NCBI RefSeq assembly: GCF_029227915.1
Contig: NC_079885.1
Location: 5,580,001-5,644,000 of the forward strand
Reading direction: 5' to 3'
Source of the DNA: Hydractinia symbiolongicarpus
Lineage: Eukaryota; Cnidaria; Hydrozoa; Anthoathecata; Hydractiniidae
DNA length: 64,000 nucleotides
Part shown: positions 24,501 to 33,689 of the stretch, piece after piece
Numbering within the stretch: the first letter of the stretch is position 1
How the letters are laid out: each line of letters begins with the position of its first letter
Position numbers and translations under genes: made by a program
The notes under the pieces: generated by a model
The model's input: only the letters and a program-made list of their open reading frames with translations
Told to the model about the DNA's origin: nothing
Databases searched by the model: none

Positions 24501-25730
24501 TGGTTTTACTTTTCTTCATATTTTTTGGTCTAGTATATACGCTGACATCAACGAAATAAAACTCGACTTTAAAATTGATAAACGAAAAGGTTCTTCTACG
24601 TCTAACACGACAAACAGTACCGAACTGAGATTTACATCTTCGCCACCACACCCCCCGCCAAGATCATCTGTGACGGAGTCTTTATCAACATCCAGTAGAA
24701 AGTCATCATTATTTGTTCCTCCTGATCGAATGAATTTTCGAAGGCGAAGTGATTTCGGTTCGACGGATTTACATCTTGTTCCACCAAAGCAGTTTTCAAC
24801 GATTTTTCAACCTGATCATTTTATGAAGAATCCAAGGCGTAATGAAGGTACCCCTTCTCTCACGCAGTTTAAATTAAATTCAATGACTAAATCACAGGTG
24901 AGCGACTTGTTTATATAAAAAGAATAAATAATTTTTGGCGCTCAAAATTAACGAATTAATTTAAGCTGCACACCAAAGTGTTCAAACAAGATAAAAGTTT
25001 GACGAAAAGAAATATGTTAAATTTGTACTTTATCGTCTTTTTTATTTTTGATGTTTGTTTCTAGAGAAGATATTCAGAATTTAAGCATCCTGCTTATCTT
25101 GGTGCTCAAAGTAATGCATATTGCCATCCTTCTTTGAGCTTGTTATCCAGACTTGACAAATGCGCCACTCCCATTGCTGAGTCAGAGAACGAGAGTGATG
25201 ATGAAGAAAGTCCGTACATTGATGTCACTGGAAGTTTTATAGAGACAGAGTCACTAGCTGAGGGTACTGACCACTACCGGCAAGTACCAAAGCGTCCGGT
25301 TTCTATTGGTCTTCGTCACCGGAGCGTTACAATGGGTCCGGAGGTTTCCGGGCTGGAAACAGCAAGACAAACCTACCAAGCAGCTTTATTTGGTGATTTA
25401 CACAGATCTCACTCTCTTCCGGTGTTTGTTACTGCTTCCGGATCGAATTCTTCAGATGAAGTTGATGCAGATAATGATGATGTGTTTTTTTCCGATGATC
25501 CAGATAAAAATAAACGCGAGAAACTACAGCAAAAGAGAAAATCAGGCGCATCAAAAATTTCCTTGAAAGTCAAATTAACATCCTTTTCACATCGACATAA
25601 TAACGAAAAAAACGAAAAACAAAAAGTTTCATTCTGTGATTTATCATCTAGACTAGCGAAGTATAAAATAACCTTTAATAAGAATTCTTCGACAAAACGC
25701 CGATGTCGTTCTGATACCAATCCATTTTAA
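12594..25730 (+). CDS. ApeC-domain transmembrane receptor with WSC, EGF, lectin-like and sushi modules and ITIM-like tail
   Basis: Sixteen exons give 1220 codons with no phase conflict: 12594-12666, 13849-14154, 14406-14516, 16142-16420, 17132-17260, 17386-17679, 17941-18132, 18471-18632, 19064-19372, 19965-20141, 20587-20706, 22327-22506, 22832-22960, 24225-24396, 24534-24897 and 25065-25730. Approximate residues: signal peptide 1-22; unassigned Cys-containing module 25-126; Cys-rich 127-163; WSC 164-256 (YIGCYKV, QACIQACQMLGYQFA, SGCFCV); EGF-like 257-299; lectin-like 300-397 (GWM, NSCYAV); ApeC 398-618 (WPSGTYGLPMP, WPDGKYCIYKKGECP, WDDEDSNN, YYCYY); sushi 619-677; calcium-type EGF 678-717 (DIDEC); sushi 718-777; Cys-rich 778-820; transmembrane about 838-862; acidic, Ser-rich cytoplasmic tail with SIYADI (878) and SPYIDV (1050). 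ApeC domains of known apextrins bind microbial glycans, so a recognition role is plausible but inferred. The orthologue is not known to me. Confidence 0.85.
14951..15724. mobile_element. MITE with TTAA duplication (probable)
   Basis: TTAA (14947-14950) is followed by GGTGACGGTATACC; at the other end GGTATACC is followed by TTAA (15725-15728). The last 25 bp are partly repeated just downstream (AATAAAGGTACACCTTAAG). The layout resembles the clearer TTAA element at 20799-21773. It lies in intron 3 of the ApeC receptor. The inverted ends are short and imperfect. Confidence 0.45.
16688..17036 (+). mobile_element. tRNA-derived SINE, family 3, with duplicated head
   Basis: A tRNA-like head with B box GGGGTTCGATTCC (about 16774-16786) is followed by a body with GCGTAGCTCAAAATGAGCAT and CTCTAGGACTC and an (ATCT)n tail at 17023-17036. 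The first 24 bp of the head (GTGGCGCCATAGATTAGTGG) occur twice in tandem. An inverted copy, split by the LTR element, lies at 32879-37972. It sits in intron 4 of the ApeC receptor. Confidence 0.85.
19578..19632. repeat. 22-bp hairpin with one mismatch
   Basis: Arms 19578-19599 and 19611-19632 (AAATGGTGGACTTTCATGC and its complement) enclose an 11-base loop. It lies in intron 9 of the ApeC receptor, just before a CGCGAA-type repeat block. It could be a templated inversion or a small-RNA hairpin; nothing decides between them. Confidence 0.85.
20742..22074. mobile_element. Non-autonomous pogo/Tigger-like DNA element
   Basis: Inverted ends CAGTATACTCCCGTTAACTC at 20742 and the complement of CAGTAAACTCCTGGTTATTC at 22074 are flanked by TA on both sides (20740-20741, 22075-22076). 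CAGT...ACTG ends with TTCGAA-type text and a TA target fit pogo/Tigger elements. No transposase frame is present. It is interrupted by a second element at 20799-21773, so its own length is about 350 bp. It lies in intron 11 of the ApeC receptor. Confidence 0.8.
20799..21773. mobile_element. Nested 975-bp MITE with TTAA target duplication
   Basis: The ends GGATACGGTAACC and GGTTACCGTATCC are perfect inverted repeats, flanked on both sides by TTAA (20795-20798 and 21774-21777). It is inserted inside the pogo-like element, so it is the younger of the two. TTAA targets are used by piggyBac and Kolobok elements; no transposase is present to decide which. The interior is AT-rich without conserved coding sequence. 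Confidence 0.85.
23008..23781. repeat. Foldback element, perfect 32-bp inverted ends
   Basis: Text beginning TTGGAGGAAAGAATACGGAA at 23008 is repeated inverted and without mismatch over 32 bp ending at 23781. Similarity resumes further in (AGTGCGTGAGGTGC against GCACCTCACGCAGTG-like text), giving arms of about 75-115 bp with indels. It sits in the intron before the transmembrane exon of the ApeC receptor. No transposase or clear target duplication was found. Confidence 0.75.
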
Positions 25731-26562
25731 CTGGAAGAGATATCTCGTCCGTCAAAGTGAAGTTATTGATTTACTGCGTTGCCTTCTCGTATTTTATGCA
25801 GCGACTATGGGAAAATGCAAAACTATGTCTCGAATCTTTAAGTTTGTAAATTATATTTGTCTCAAAAGAAAAACTGTAAATAAAGCGACAATCACGTAGT
25901 CTATATTTGTTTTTTGTAGTAATAGTCATGTCTTTTCCAATGTGTAGTATGCGTTTCTATCTTTTTTTTTTTTTTTTTGCCTTCTCGTGAAATAGAAAGA
26001 TAAATATAGACGTACGGAGCATGGTGTAGAGTTTTAAGATTATTTTTATTTTGGAAGGGATCCATTTGACTAAAATTGGTAAGGAGACATTCAGAAAAAT
26101 GTTGCGAATTTTTTTTTATTACTAGGTTAAAAACGTCTAAAAATCTTGATTTATGTAACAAAAATGTATCGCAAAAACGAACGTTTTGAAAGAGCGTTTG
26201 ACTGAGGGGACTGAAATCTCAGACTTTTCAAGCGCCGGTAAAATCAGGAAAAGTCATCTGGTCGTGGTCGCGGGAAAAGTGGATGGGAAGGGGTTAAGGG
26301 AGAGATGTTGGTGGTGTGTAGGTTTCGTTAGGATTAAATATGGTACCCTAAGTAATGATTGAAGTTTTTTCCAAGAATTTCTTTCTTAGAAACTTTTCGT
26401 CTTTTTTAGTCTTGCTATAGACTTGTGTAGCTAACTATCCAGGTACAATGCCAGGAGGAAATTTTAAGATTTGGTATTCTGCTTGTGGATCTCAAATGCA
26501 AAATTTGCTCGGAGCCAAAATATGTCATTTTATTCAAAATTGTTTTTGTCAGAATAGCCAAA
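25731..26562. other. 3' UTR and intergenic sequence
   Basis: It holds the probable 3' UTR of the ApeC receptor, a poly-T run at 25962-25978 and AT-rich sequence up to the 5' end of the TIR transposon. I see no gene in it. Confidence 0.6.
25879..25884 (+). terminator. Probable poly(A) signal of the ApeC receptor
   Basis: AATAAA lies about 150 bp after the stop at 25730, in AT-rich sequence followed by a T-rich run. It is the first such hexamer after the stop. Confidence 0.6.
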
Positions 26563-26695
26563 TAGTCAGGGCGCTGAGTTCTGAAAAATAAACGAGTTCG
26601 TGCAAATTCGGGAGAACTTACAAAAACTTCACCAGATGATACATAAATACTAAGTATAAACGATTTTACTTACTGGCCTTCTTAATTCTACTTGC
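26563..26695 (+). repeat. Left terminal inverted repeat of the XPG-like transposon
   Basis: It begins TAGTCAGGGCGCTGAGTT and pairs, with gaps, with 32690-32819 on the other strand. Shared blocks in order are GGCGCTGAGTT, GGAGAACTT and TTACTGGCCTTCTT. Confidence 0.8.
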
Positions 26696-27098
26696 ATATA
26701 TTCCAAAAACAAAAAATATAAACATGTATGAACGATGTTTTTCTTCGGTCCTTCACCGCCATATTTTTATGAAATCGAATGTTGCAAAACATTCTTTTAT
26801 TTCCGATCGAATAATTTCACGGGGGTGAATGTAAAATGAATTCATTAACAATACATTTTATTACCTGTTGTTATCAATTTTCAATATTTCATTCTTTTTT
26901 TTAAATATATAATGCTTTTGTAAAAGCAGATAGTTTAGATTTTTGTTCTTTCGAAACTAAATATGTTACATTTGAACAAACAACACAAACCCCCGTGTTC
27001 TTATTCGTGAGCTAAATGTGGTAACGCGGGAGTTTCTACAGCTGGAGGAGGGATAAAAAACAGGTTGCAATGAATGTGCGAAAGAAAATTTATCGAAA

Positions 27099-30000
27099 AT
27101 GAGCTCAAAGAAACCGATGAAACTCGTTCTATCTCCAGCTAAAAAAAGTAAGCAAGAAGTGAAATGTATTATACACAACAACAATTACAAGAAAGAAACA
27201 AAGTTAAGAGCATTCACAGAAAAATCAGCCGAAAAAGTGAAAATAGCAAGGTATGTTGCAAGTTTGATTATATTGTTTTATTTTTTAATTTATGGTTTTC
27301 ATGACTTTATTGTAACAGCGCTATACTTTTGTTTTTTATAGTGAAATTCGAAATGATGAAAATGTCACTGATTTAGTGAGCGGCGATCTTTCCGATTTGA
27401 AATTTCATCAGAAATGTTTAGATGCGTATGTCCACCCAAAAACATTAGCTACCATACAAAAGAAAAAAGAAAAAGCTGAAGCAAGCGACGATGAAACGGG
27501 ATATGTTAACGACATAGAAGAACAACAACCAACTTCAACTATCCGAATGTCACAGAGAAAGAGAGGCAGAACAGGTAAATATTTATCTTAATTTTATAAT
27601 TTTATGTTGTAATCGTGCACAAACAGGCTATTCTGACTTTTATATTTCTTGTGACTTTTCTAATGTCTGACTGATCTTATTTAAGGTCAATCACTTGCCA
27701 AGCAAGATGAGTGCTGTATCTGCCAAAAAAGAAAAACGAGTACAACAGGTAGTGGCTACGAAAAACTCAGCAAGTGTATAACGGAAAGTTCTGCTCTCAC
27801 GCTACAGACTGCAGCCCTACAAAATGGGGCAAATGATGAGTTGATAGGATATATTTCTGGTCGCGATTGGACGGGAATAGTTGCACTTGAATTGCGATAT
27901 CATGTAACATGCTATCGAGCTTTCACCAAGCCCGTTAAAACACCTTCTGCAATCACTCAAGTAGACAAAGAGGCATTGCAGCATACTTTCGACTTTGTTG
28001 AGCTACATGCTCTAAATAAATGCGAAGTGCTACTACTGAAGGATTTGGTTGACATTTATAACAAGCATTCCGTAAAGGGCGGTATCACCGATCGAACTAT
28101 GTTGAAATATGTTACGGAACATTTCACCGATGATATCGGAGTTTGGCAACCTCGGTATGGAGGGACATTTATTTTTTCTGAAAAAATACCTAAGGGGCTT
28201 ATAATTGATGTACGGCGACGGAATCTTATTGATCGTGAAAGCCAAAAGCAACGTGATACTGACATTGAAATTATCAAAATAGCAGCTGAAATAATAAGAG
28301 AAGAGATCAGAAACATGCCGTTCACATATCCTATTTGGCCACCGACAGAAAGAAGCATACTATCCGAAAGTACTATCATTCCACCAAAGTTAAATCAATT
28401 AATTACATCTATTGTGAGCTCGATACCTCAACCTCACAAACGGAAACAGACAACTATAACTTCGATATGTCAGGACATTATATATAGCGCTTCAAATACT
28501 AAGCACAAAACTTCAAAACATGTATTATTATCGCTTTGTACAAAAAGAAAAACGGGCTCGAAAGATTTGGTTAAATGGTTGAACAGATTTGGACATTGCA
28601 TATCATATGACGAAACTGCATACCTGGAAACATTTTTAGCCAACGAAGAAATAAAAAATCAAATGGTGAAGTTTTATGTACCCTACTCCGTACAACCATC
28701 ATCATTCATAACATTTGTTTGGGATAACAATGATATAAACCCGGAAACTTTAAGTGGAACGTCGATGCATTGTACCAATGGCATAATAGTTCAATTGAGA
28801 AGAGATGATATGGTTGATTTTGATAGCGAACGCATAAATTACGCAAAGCCACCAAGAAGAAGATCGTTCAAATATATACCTGATCAGCTGGAAGAGTACA
28901 CTACCAAGAAAAGGTGAGTTTCAAAATAAGTATGTAGCAAACTAACAAATGATCAAATTGACGTTATAACGACATTTGTAACGGTGTTTATGTGGTCATT
29001 ATATAAATAACAACAGTTACGACATTTTTTAGATTCAACCCTATTTCAATGAAAAATGTTCGTCTTGACTCTATCGAAGATCATTTATCAACTTCCGCTT
29101 GTATCGAGTCCATATGGGCCTTGTTACGCTTTCAAGCGAAACAAAATAATGTTCCACAGTCAATACCTGCATGGACCGGCTTCAACTATTTGCTTGATGG
29201 TGAAGTCACACATCAAACTCATGAAATATCGTATTTACCAGCGATTAATGATTCTCCTACTAAGATGGATGTAGTTATGGAGCTTCTGGTTCAATCGAAA
29301 GTAAAAGCTGAAGCATTAGGATTGCTAGAAACAGACGTTGTTCTAGATCAAGCTATATATGCTAAAGCCGTAGAAATTCTTCAAGATCCTGCCAATGTGG
29401 AGCTAAAAACTTTCATTTCACTGAGGATGGGAGCATTTCACACTTCGTGTATTTTCATAGCTGTAATTGGTAAGCGGTTCGCCGATGGTGGTTTGCGTGA
29501 CTTGATTATTGAATCTAACATATTGGGTGAGTGTTCCTTTGTTTATATAAGTCCCATGAATTTGAGAGAAGTGTGAACCCTGCCTACTACCGAGAAATAC
29601 GTGAGTCCTGTTCTTAATGAAATGGAGTTTCTTGCTTTTAGGTACACGTTCTGTGGAGAGAACTTTGAATGGAAAGCATTACAACCATGCCATACGCACG
29701 TTGAAGTACGTTTATGAAGCGCTTTATCGCTTAAAAATTGAACATTTTGAACACTGGTTAGTACAGCATGGTAAAAATCTCAATGACTACATTTTAACGG
29801 AGGAGTTCCAAACTTGCTTAAAAGAGGTACAAATATTTAGCTTCTTTTGTTTCTTTGGGCCTTTTTTGACTTTTTAGAGCAGCATGTTTTCAGATGATTA
29901 TTCCTTTTACTGTTCAGGTTTCATTTCAATCTTTCCAAGATGTGACTGGCCTTGAAGGTCTGTTTGAACTGATGGAAGAGTACGAACGTGATATTAAACA

Positions 30001-32420
30001 AGCAGGTAAAACAGCATTGTATTGGTTGTCTTTCATGGAGATGATGGACGTGTTGTTTGGATTTATACGAGGTTTAAAAATTGGTAACTGGGAATTGCAC
30101 CTAGACGCAACACGCCAAATGCTGCCATGGTTTTTTGCATACGACCGTCCCAATTATTCCCGCTATTGTACATTCTATGTCATGGAGATGCTGCGCTTGC
30201 CAGAAACACATCCCGGAATATGTGAGGAATTCACGTAAGTCTGATATTTCGTAATGCGTTGGCGACTTGTGGTTTAAACATGTAGCTTTTTGAGAAAATT
30301 TATTAAAACTCTTTAGTAACGGAAATTTTGCGGTTAGAAGATCTCCTGGAAAATTCAATAAAGTTCCCAGTGACCAATGCATAGAGCAAACCATTAACAG
30401 AGAACAAAAATGTCATGGTGGAATAACTGGATACAGCACTTCTCCTGGGACTATACAAAGATGGGTATTTACTAGCCACACTATTGCAAAATGTATAAGT
30501 ATCCTCGAAGACATGCTGACAATCAAACAAAAAATGTCACATCCCAAAGAATTAGGTAAATCCAGAATGGAATTCGACGAAGCTTCTGTTCAGAGATGCT
30601 ACGACACTTTGGTCTCTTGGGGAAGCCCATTTAACAGCCGAGACAGCCTTGTTCAAATTTGTTCTGGTGTGGAAGCTACCACAGTCGTCGAGAAAAACTT
30701 ACTGGAAGCCCATTCTGTTGGAAAAAAAGAGATGGAAGAATTTGTTGAAAAAAGAATCAAGTCAAATGAAATTTCCTTCTATGATCGAATTAAAAAAAAC
30801 CGTCTCAAAACGTTTAAGGATGTCGCAGTGAAGAAGGTGTGTAAGGTAAAAGAGAAGAACATTACGATCGCTGCAGAACGAAGTGTGTTTGCAAAGTTGT
30901 TAATCATTGCACAAAACCGCAATAATATTTCGATGAAGGAAGTCTTGAGTTACCCTTTGAGTCCAATTCCTTGGGCTCTTGCTCTTCCAGATGGGGGGCT
31001 TGTGAAAACAGTCAAGTCTAAGTTGTTGGCGAAAATAGAAGAGGGTATTGACCCAGAAGAATCCTTACCCACGAATTGTTGTACGATTTTTGATGGAATG
31101 GTTTTGCTGCAGCAATTGGATGGTATTCCACTCCTCACATTCGGGGATATATCAGAGTTTCTTTTAAAGAGAATCTTGCGGTGTAAGTCTCAAATCATCT
31201 ACTTCGTTACTGACCAGTACTTCCAGAATTCTGTGAAAGGCTATGAGAGAAGCAGACGTACCGCAGATGGAACACTCCGAGTACGCATCGAACGAAGAGA
31301 TCAAAAGAAGCCATCTCAGTTGAAGAAGTACATGCGCAACGACGAAAACAAAAAAGAAATCACTCAGTTTTTATTAAACGACTGGTCCAATGAAAGTCGA
31401 TTTGTAGGTCTACTAGATCGTCGTGAAATTTACTTCAATTGTTTGTCAAAATTTTTCAAAATATATGTCGTCAACGGTCGTGTATGTTGTGAAGAAGAAT
31501 CGTCCTTAGAAAACCACCAAGAAGAGGCAGACACCAAGGTATTTCTTTGTTGCAACCACGCAAGCGTGACTGGCGTTGATAATGCATGCATCGTAACCGT
31601 GGACAGTGACATTGTCATATATGCTGTACATTTTGAAAATAAAATTGGAATCAACATTTATCTACAGATCGGTTCGGGTGGACGGAAACGAATCTTAAGT
31701 GTGACCAAAATTCGAGATGCTGTTGGTCCCGCAATTGCAGAGGCTCTTCCAGCTTTCCATGCTTTTACAGGTAATGACTTCACAAGTGCATTTCACGGCA
31801 TAGGGAAAGTGAAGCCATACAACTTATTGAAAGCTAACGAAATATTTCAAAATGTGTTTGCCAAGCTAGGTAAATCTGCGACATTTGATGTTGACCTCTT
31901 TCCACACATTGAGCAATTTGTTTGCAAATTATATGGAGTCAGTGCAACTAACACAGATGACACACGCTACAAAAAGTTCTGTTCGTGTAAACCTACACCT
32001 GAGCCGCAACAGCTTCCTCCAACTCGAGATGCACTACTAAATCATTGTAAAAGAGTTTCATATATCACAGCGATAGTTCGAAATTCTTTGGTTGCAAATC
32101 CAAACCTACCAAGCCCAAATGGACATGGATGGAATGTCAACGGTGAGAAACTAGAGATCATTTGGCTATTAAGACGACCTGCACCAGATGCTCTATTGGA
32201 AATGGTTTCTTGCTCTTGCCGTAAGTCATCATCTTGCGCCAAAGAAACTTGTGTTTGCAGCTCATACGATTTGCCTTGCACAGATTTATGCTCCTGTAAC
32301 TGTGTTGATCAAGGATCAGACAACGACGAGATAATTCTCGAAAATGATGTTGAAGTCGATAGTTCTGATGACGAAAGTGAGGATGACACAGAAGATGAAG
32401 AAACTTTATTTTCAGATTAA
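27099..32420 (+). CDS. Putative transposase-like protein with XPG/FEN-like nuclease and CXC-like domains
   Basis: Seven exons join in phase to 1570 codons: 27099-27250, 27342-27574, 27686-28913, 29033-29526, 29642-29826, 29918-30234 and 30317-32420. Two zinc-finger-like pairs stand near the N terminus (CIIH with FHQKC; CCICQ with YHVTCY at about 139-205). A motif QCIEQTINREQK with GGITG is typical of a large family of uncharacterised proteins in cnidarians, arthropods and fish. Residues about 1120-1370 look like an XPG/FEN/PIN fold: IFDG (1128), a TDQY and GYERSRR block, EEADTK (1272), DSDIV (1298) and GNDFTSAFHGIGK (1356). A Cys cluster (CSCRKSSSCAKETCVCSS, about 1500-1535) resembles CXC domains, followed by an acidic tail. 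It lies inside inverted repeats, so it is probably the element's mobility protein. No exon is broken. Function is inferred. Confidence 0.75.
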
Positions 32421-32455
32421 CATTAATATTCTTGGTTTTTAAGTATATGTTAGAT

Positions 32456-32461
32456 AATAAA
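32456..32461 (+). terminator. Probable poly(A) signal of the transposon gene
   Basis: AATAAA lies 36 bp after the stop codon of the nuclease gene and still inside the right end of the element. Confidence 0.55.
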
Positions 32462-32689
32462 TTAGTTAGTGTATTTCCTGTCAAATATTCGATATTTTCT
32501 CATACAGAGGTTTGGTGACAAGATTTATGCGCATTAATATCATAATTACGGAGCCGAAAGTAACTTCGGCGTTATTGAGTCCCATTTTGTTTTACATTTC
32601 GACAAAAAATGCTCACGGCAATATGTTTTCTGTGGGGTTTTATAGTTGTGGCTGTTAGCTTTTTTATGCTGTGACGTCATTTCTAAAAA

Positions 32690-32819
32690 TAGGACAAGCA
32701 AGAAAATTCAAGAAGGCCAGTAAATGTTTTTTAAATGCTTTTATATATACGATTGTGCTGTGTAAATATCAGAAGTTCTCCTAAATTTCCCAAAATAAAT
32801 TAACTCAGCGCCCCGACTA
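32690..32819 (-). repeat. Right terminal inverted repeat of the XPG-like transposon
   Basis: Read on the minus strand it starts TAGTCGGGGCGCTGAGTT and runs to TTTACTGGCCTTCTTGAAT, matching the left end with indels. It is followed by AAA. Confidence 0.8.
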
Positions 32820-32913
32820 AAATTCTTGTGAATCAACCTAGTCATGTTTGTTGTTTTGGCACCACCCTTTCTTAGTGCTAGATAGATAGCTAGATATAAT
32901 AGATGTGTGTGAT

Positions 32914-33063
32914 TGTGATATCTGCGTTGCCTCTCGCGCACGCGGAGCTTACATGCCTTCCGACATCGCCTTTGCTTTTATATTTTGTTACGGATCTGTA
33001 GGTCATTGTTTAGTAGATCGTAAGATGGACCTGAAAAGTAAACATATGTTTTGAATCATCACA
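32914..33063 (+). repeat. 5' LTR (150 bp)
   Basis: It begins TGTGATATCTGCGTTGCC and ends GAATCATCACA, matching 37485-37633 apart from one missing base at the start of the 3' copy. It is unusually short for the class. Confidence 0.93.
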
Positions 33064-33064
33064 C

Positions 33065-33076
33065 TGGCGCTGCGAG
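33065..33076 (+). promoter_or_regulatory. Primer binding site (probable)
   Basis: TGGCGCTGCGAG starts two bases after the 5' LTR. TGG at this position pairs with the CCA end of a tRNA. The tRNA species was not determined. Confidence 0.6.
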
Positions 33077-33224
33077 TTTATCTTTGTTAATCCTGACGAA
33101 TCTCCCTACATACAGGACAATTTTACTTTTTCTACTTCCTTTGTGATATCTAGAACGATATTATTCAATTATTTCTGCTTACCCACTTCGAGAGCTAGCC
33201 ACAGAGACGTGTTGTGTTTACATT

Positions 33225-33689
33225 ATGGCTAGGGCAGTGGACATCAGTTGTCCTCCACACTTTGATACAAATGGCGACGTTACTAGTCTAGGCACCCGCT
33301 GGAAGAGGTGGAGAAATGGGTTTGACCTGTATTTAGTAGCTGCAGGTATTACCGATAACACCCAGAAGAAAGCTCTTCTGTTACACTGTGCGGGTGAAGA
33401 TTTACGTGAACTTTTTGACACGTTACCTGAGCCAGAGGCCGCAGATGGCCAAAATGATTATGTTAAAGCATGCACTGCATTAGATACATATTTTCTTCCG
33501 AAGAAAAACAAACGCTACGAACGTCATGTATTTCGTACATGTGCCCAAAAGGAGTCAGAATCTATCTCACAATATGTCACACGTTTGCGAACACTGGCGA
33601 AAACATGTGAGTTCAGAGACATAGATGACGAGATAGTTGATCAAGTTATTGAAAAATGTACATCACGTAAACTCCGAAAACGAGAGTGA
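33225..33689 (+). CDS. gag: Gag N-terminal (capsid) part of the Ty3/Gypsy element
   Basis: The frame has 154 codons from an ATG about 160 bp after the LTR. It resembles retrotransposon capsid proteins: RWKRWRNGFDLYLVAAG, a stretch on loss of KKALLLHCAGEDLRELF, and ESISQYVTRLRTLAKTCEF. It stops at 33689 while similarity to Gag continues in the +1 frame: LTLVKLCDIATIMEAADHQ and two zinc knuckles are at the start of the next frame. The break is either a single-base frameshift mutation or a programmed +1 shift in the 53-bp overlap (33637-33689). Confidence 0.85.
   Translation: MARAVDISCPPHFDTNGDVTSLGTRWKRWRNGFDLYLVAAGITDNTQKKALLLHCAGEDLRELFDTLPEPEAADGQNDYVKACTALDTYFLPKKNKRYERHVFRTCAQKESESISQYVTRLRTLAKTCEFRDIDDEIVDQVIEKCTSRKLRKRE

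Larger units (their letters stand above)
26563..32819 (+). mobile_element. 6.25-kb TIR DNA transposon with XPG-like nuclease gene (Academ-like candidate)
   Basis: The left end TAGTCAGGGCGCTGAGTT and the complement of the right end (TAGTCGGGGCGCTGAGTT) are inverted repeats. Similarity extends with gaps about 130 bp inward through GGAGAACTT and TTTACTGGCCTTCTT. The flanks are AAA on both sides (26560-26562 and 32820-32822); a TA duplication with ends at 26565 and 32817 is equally possible. Inside is one spliced gene, 27099-32420. Academ elements are recalled as having 3-4-bp target duplications, and some carry an XPG nuclease, so Academ is the best guess; I cannot confirm it without comparison. 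Confidence 0.8.

Noticed and set aside
28033-28379. Minus-strand frames over the transposon gene
   Set aside because: They are shadows of the plus-strand exon, which has motifs and phase-consistent splicing.
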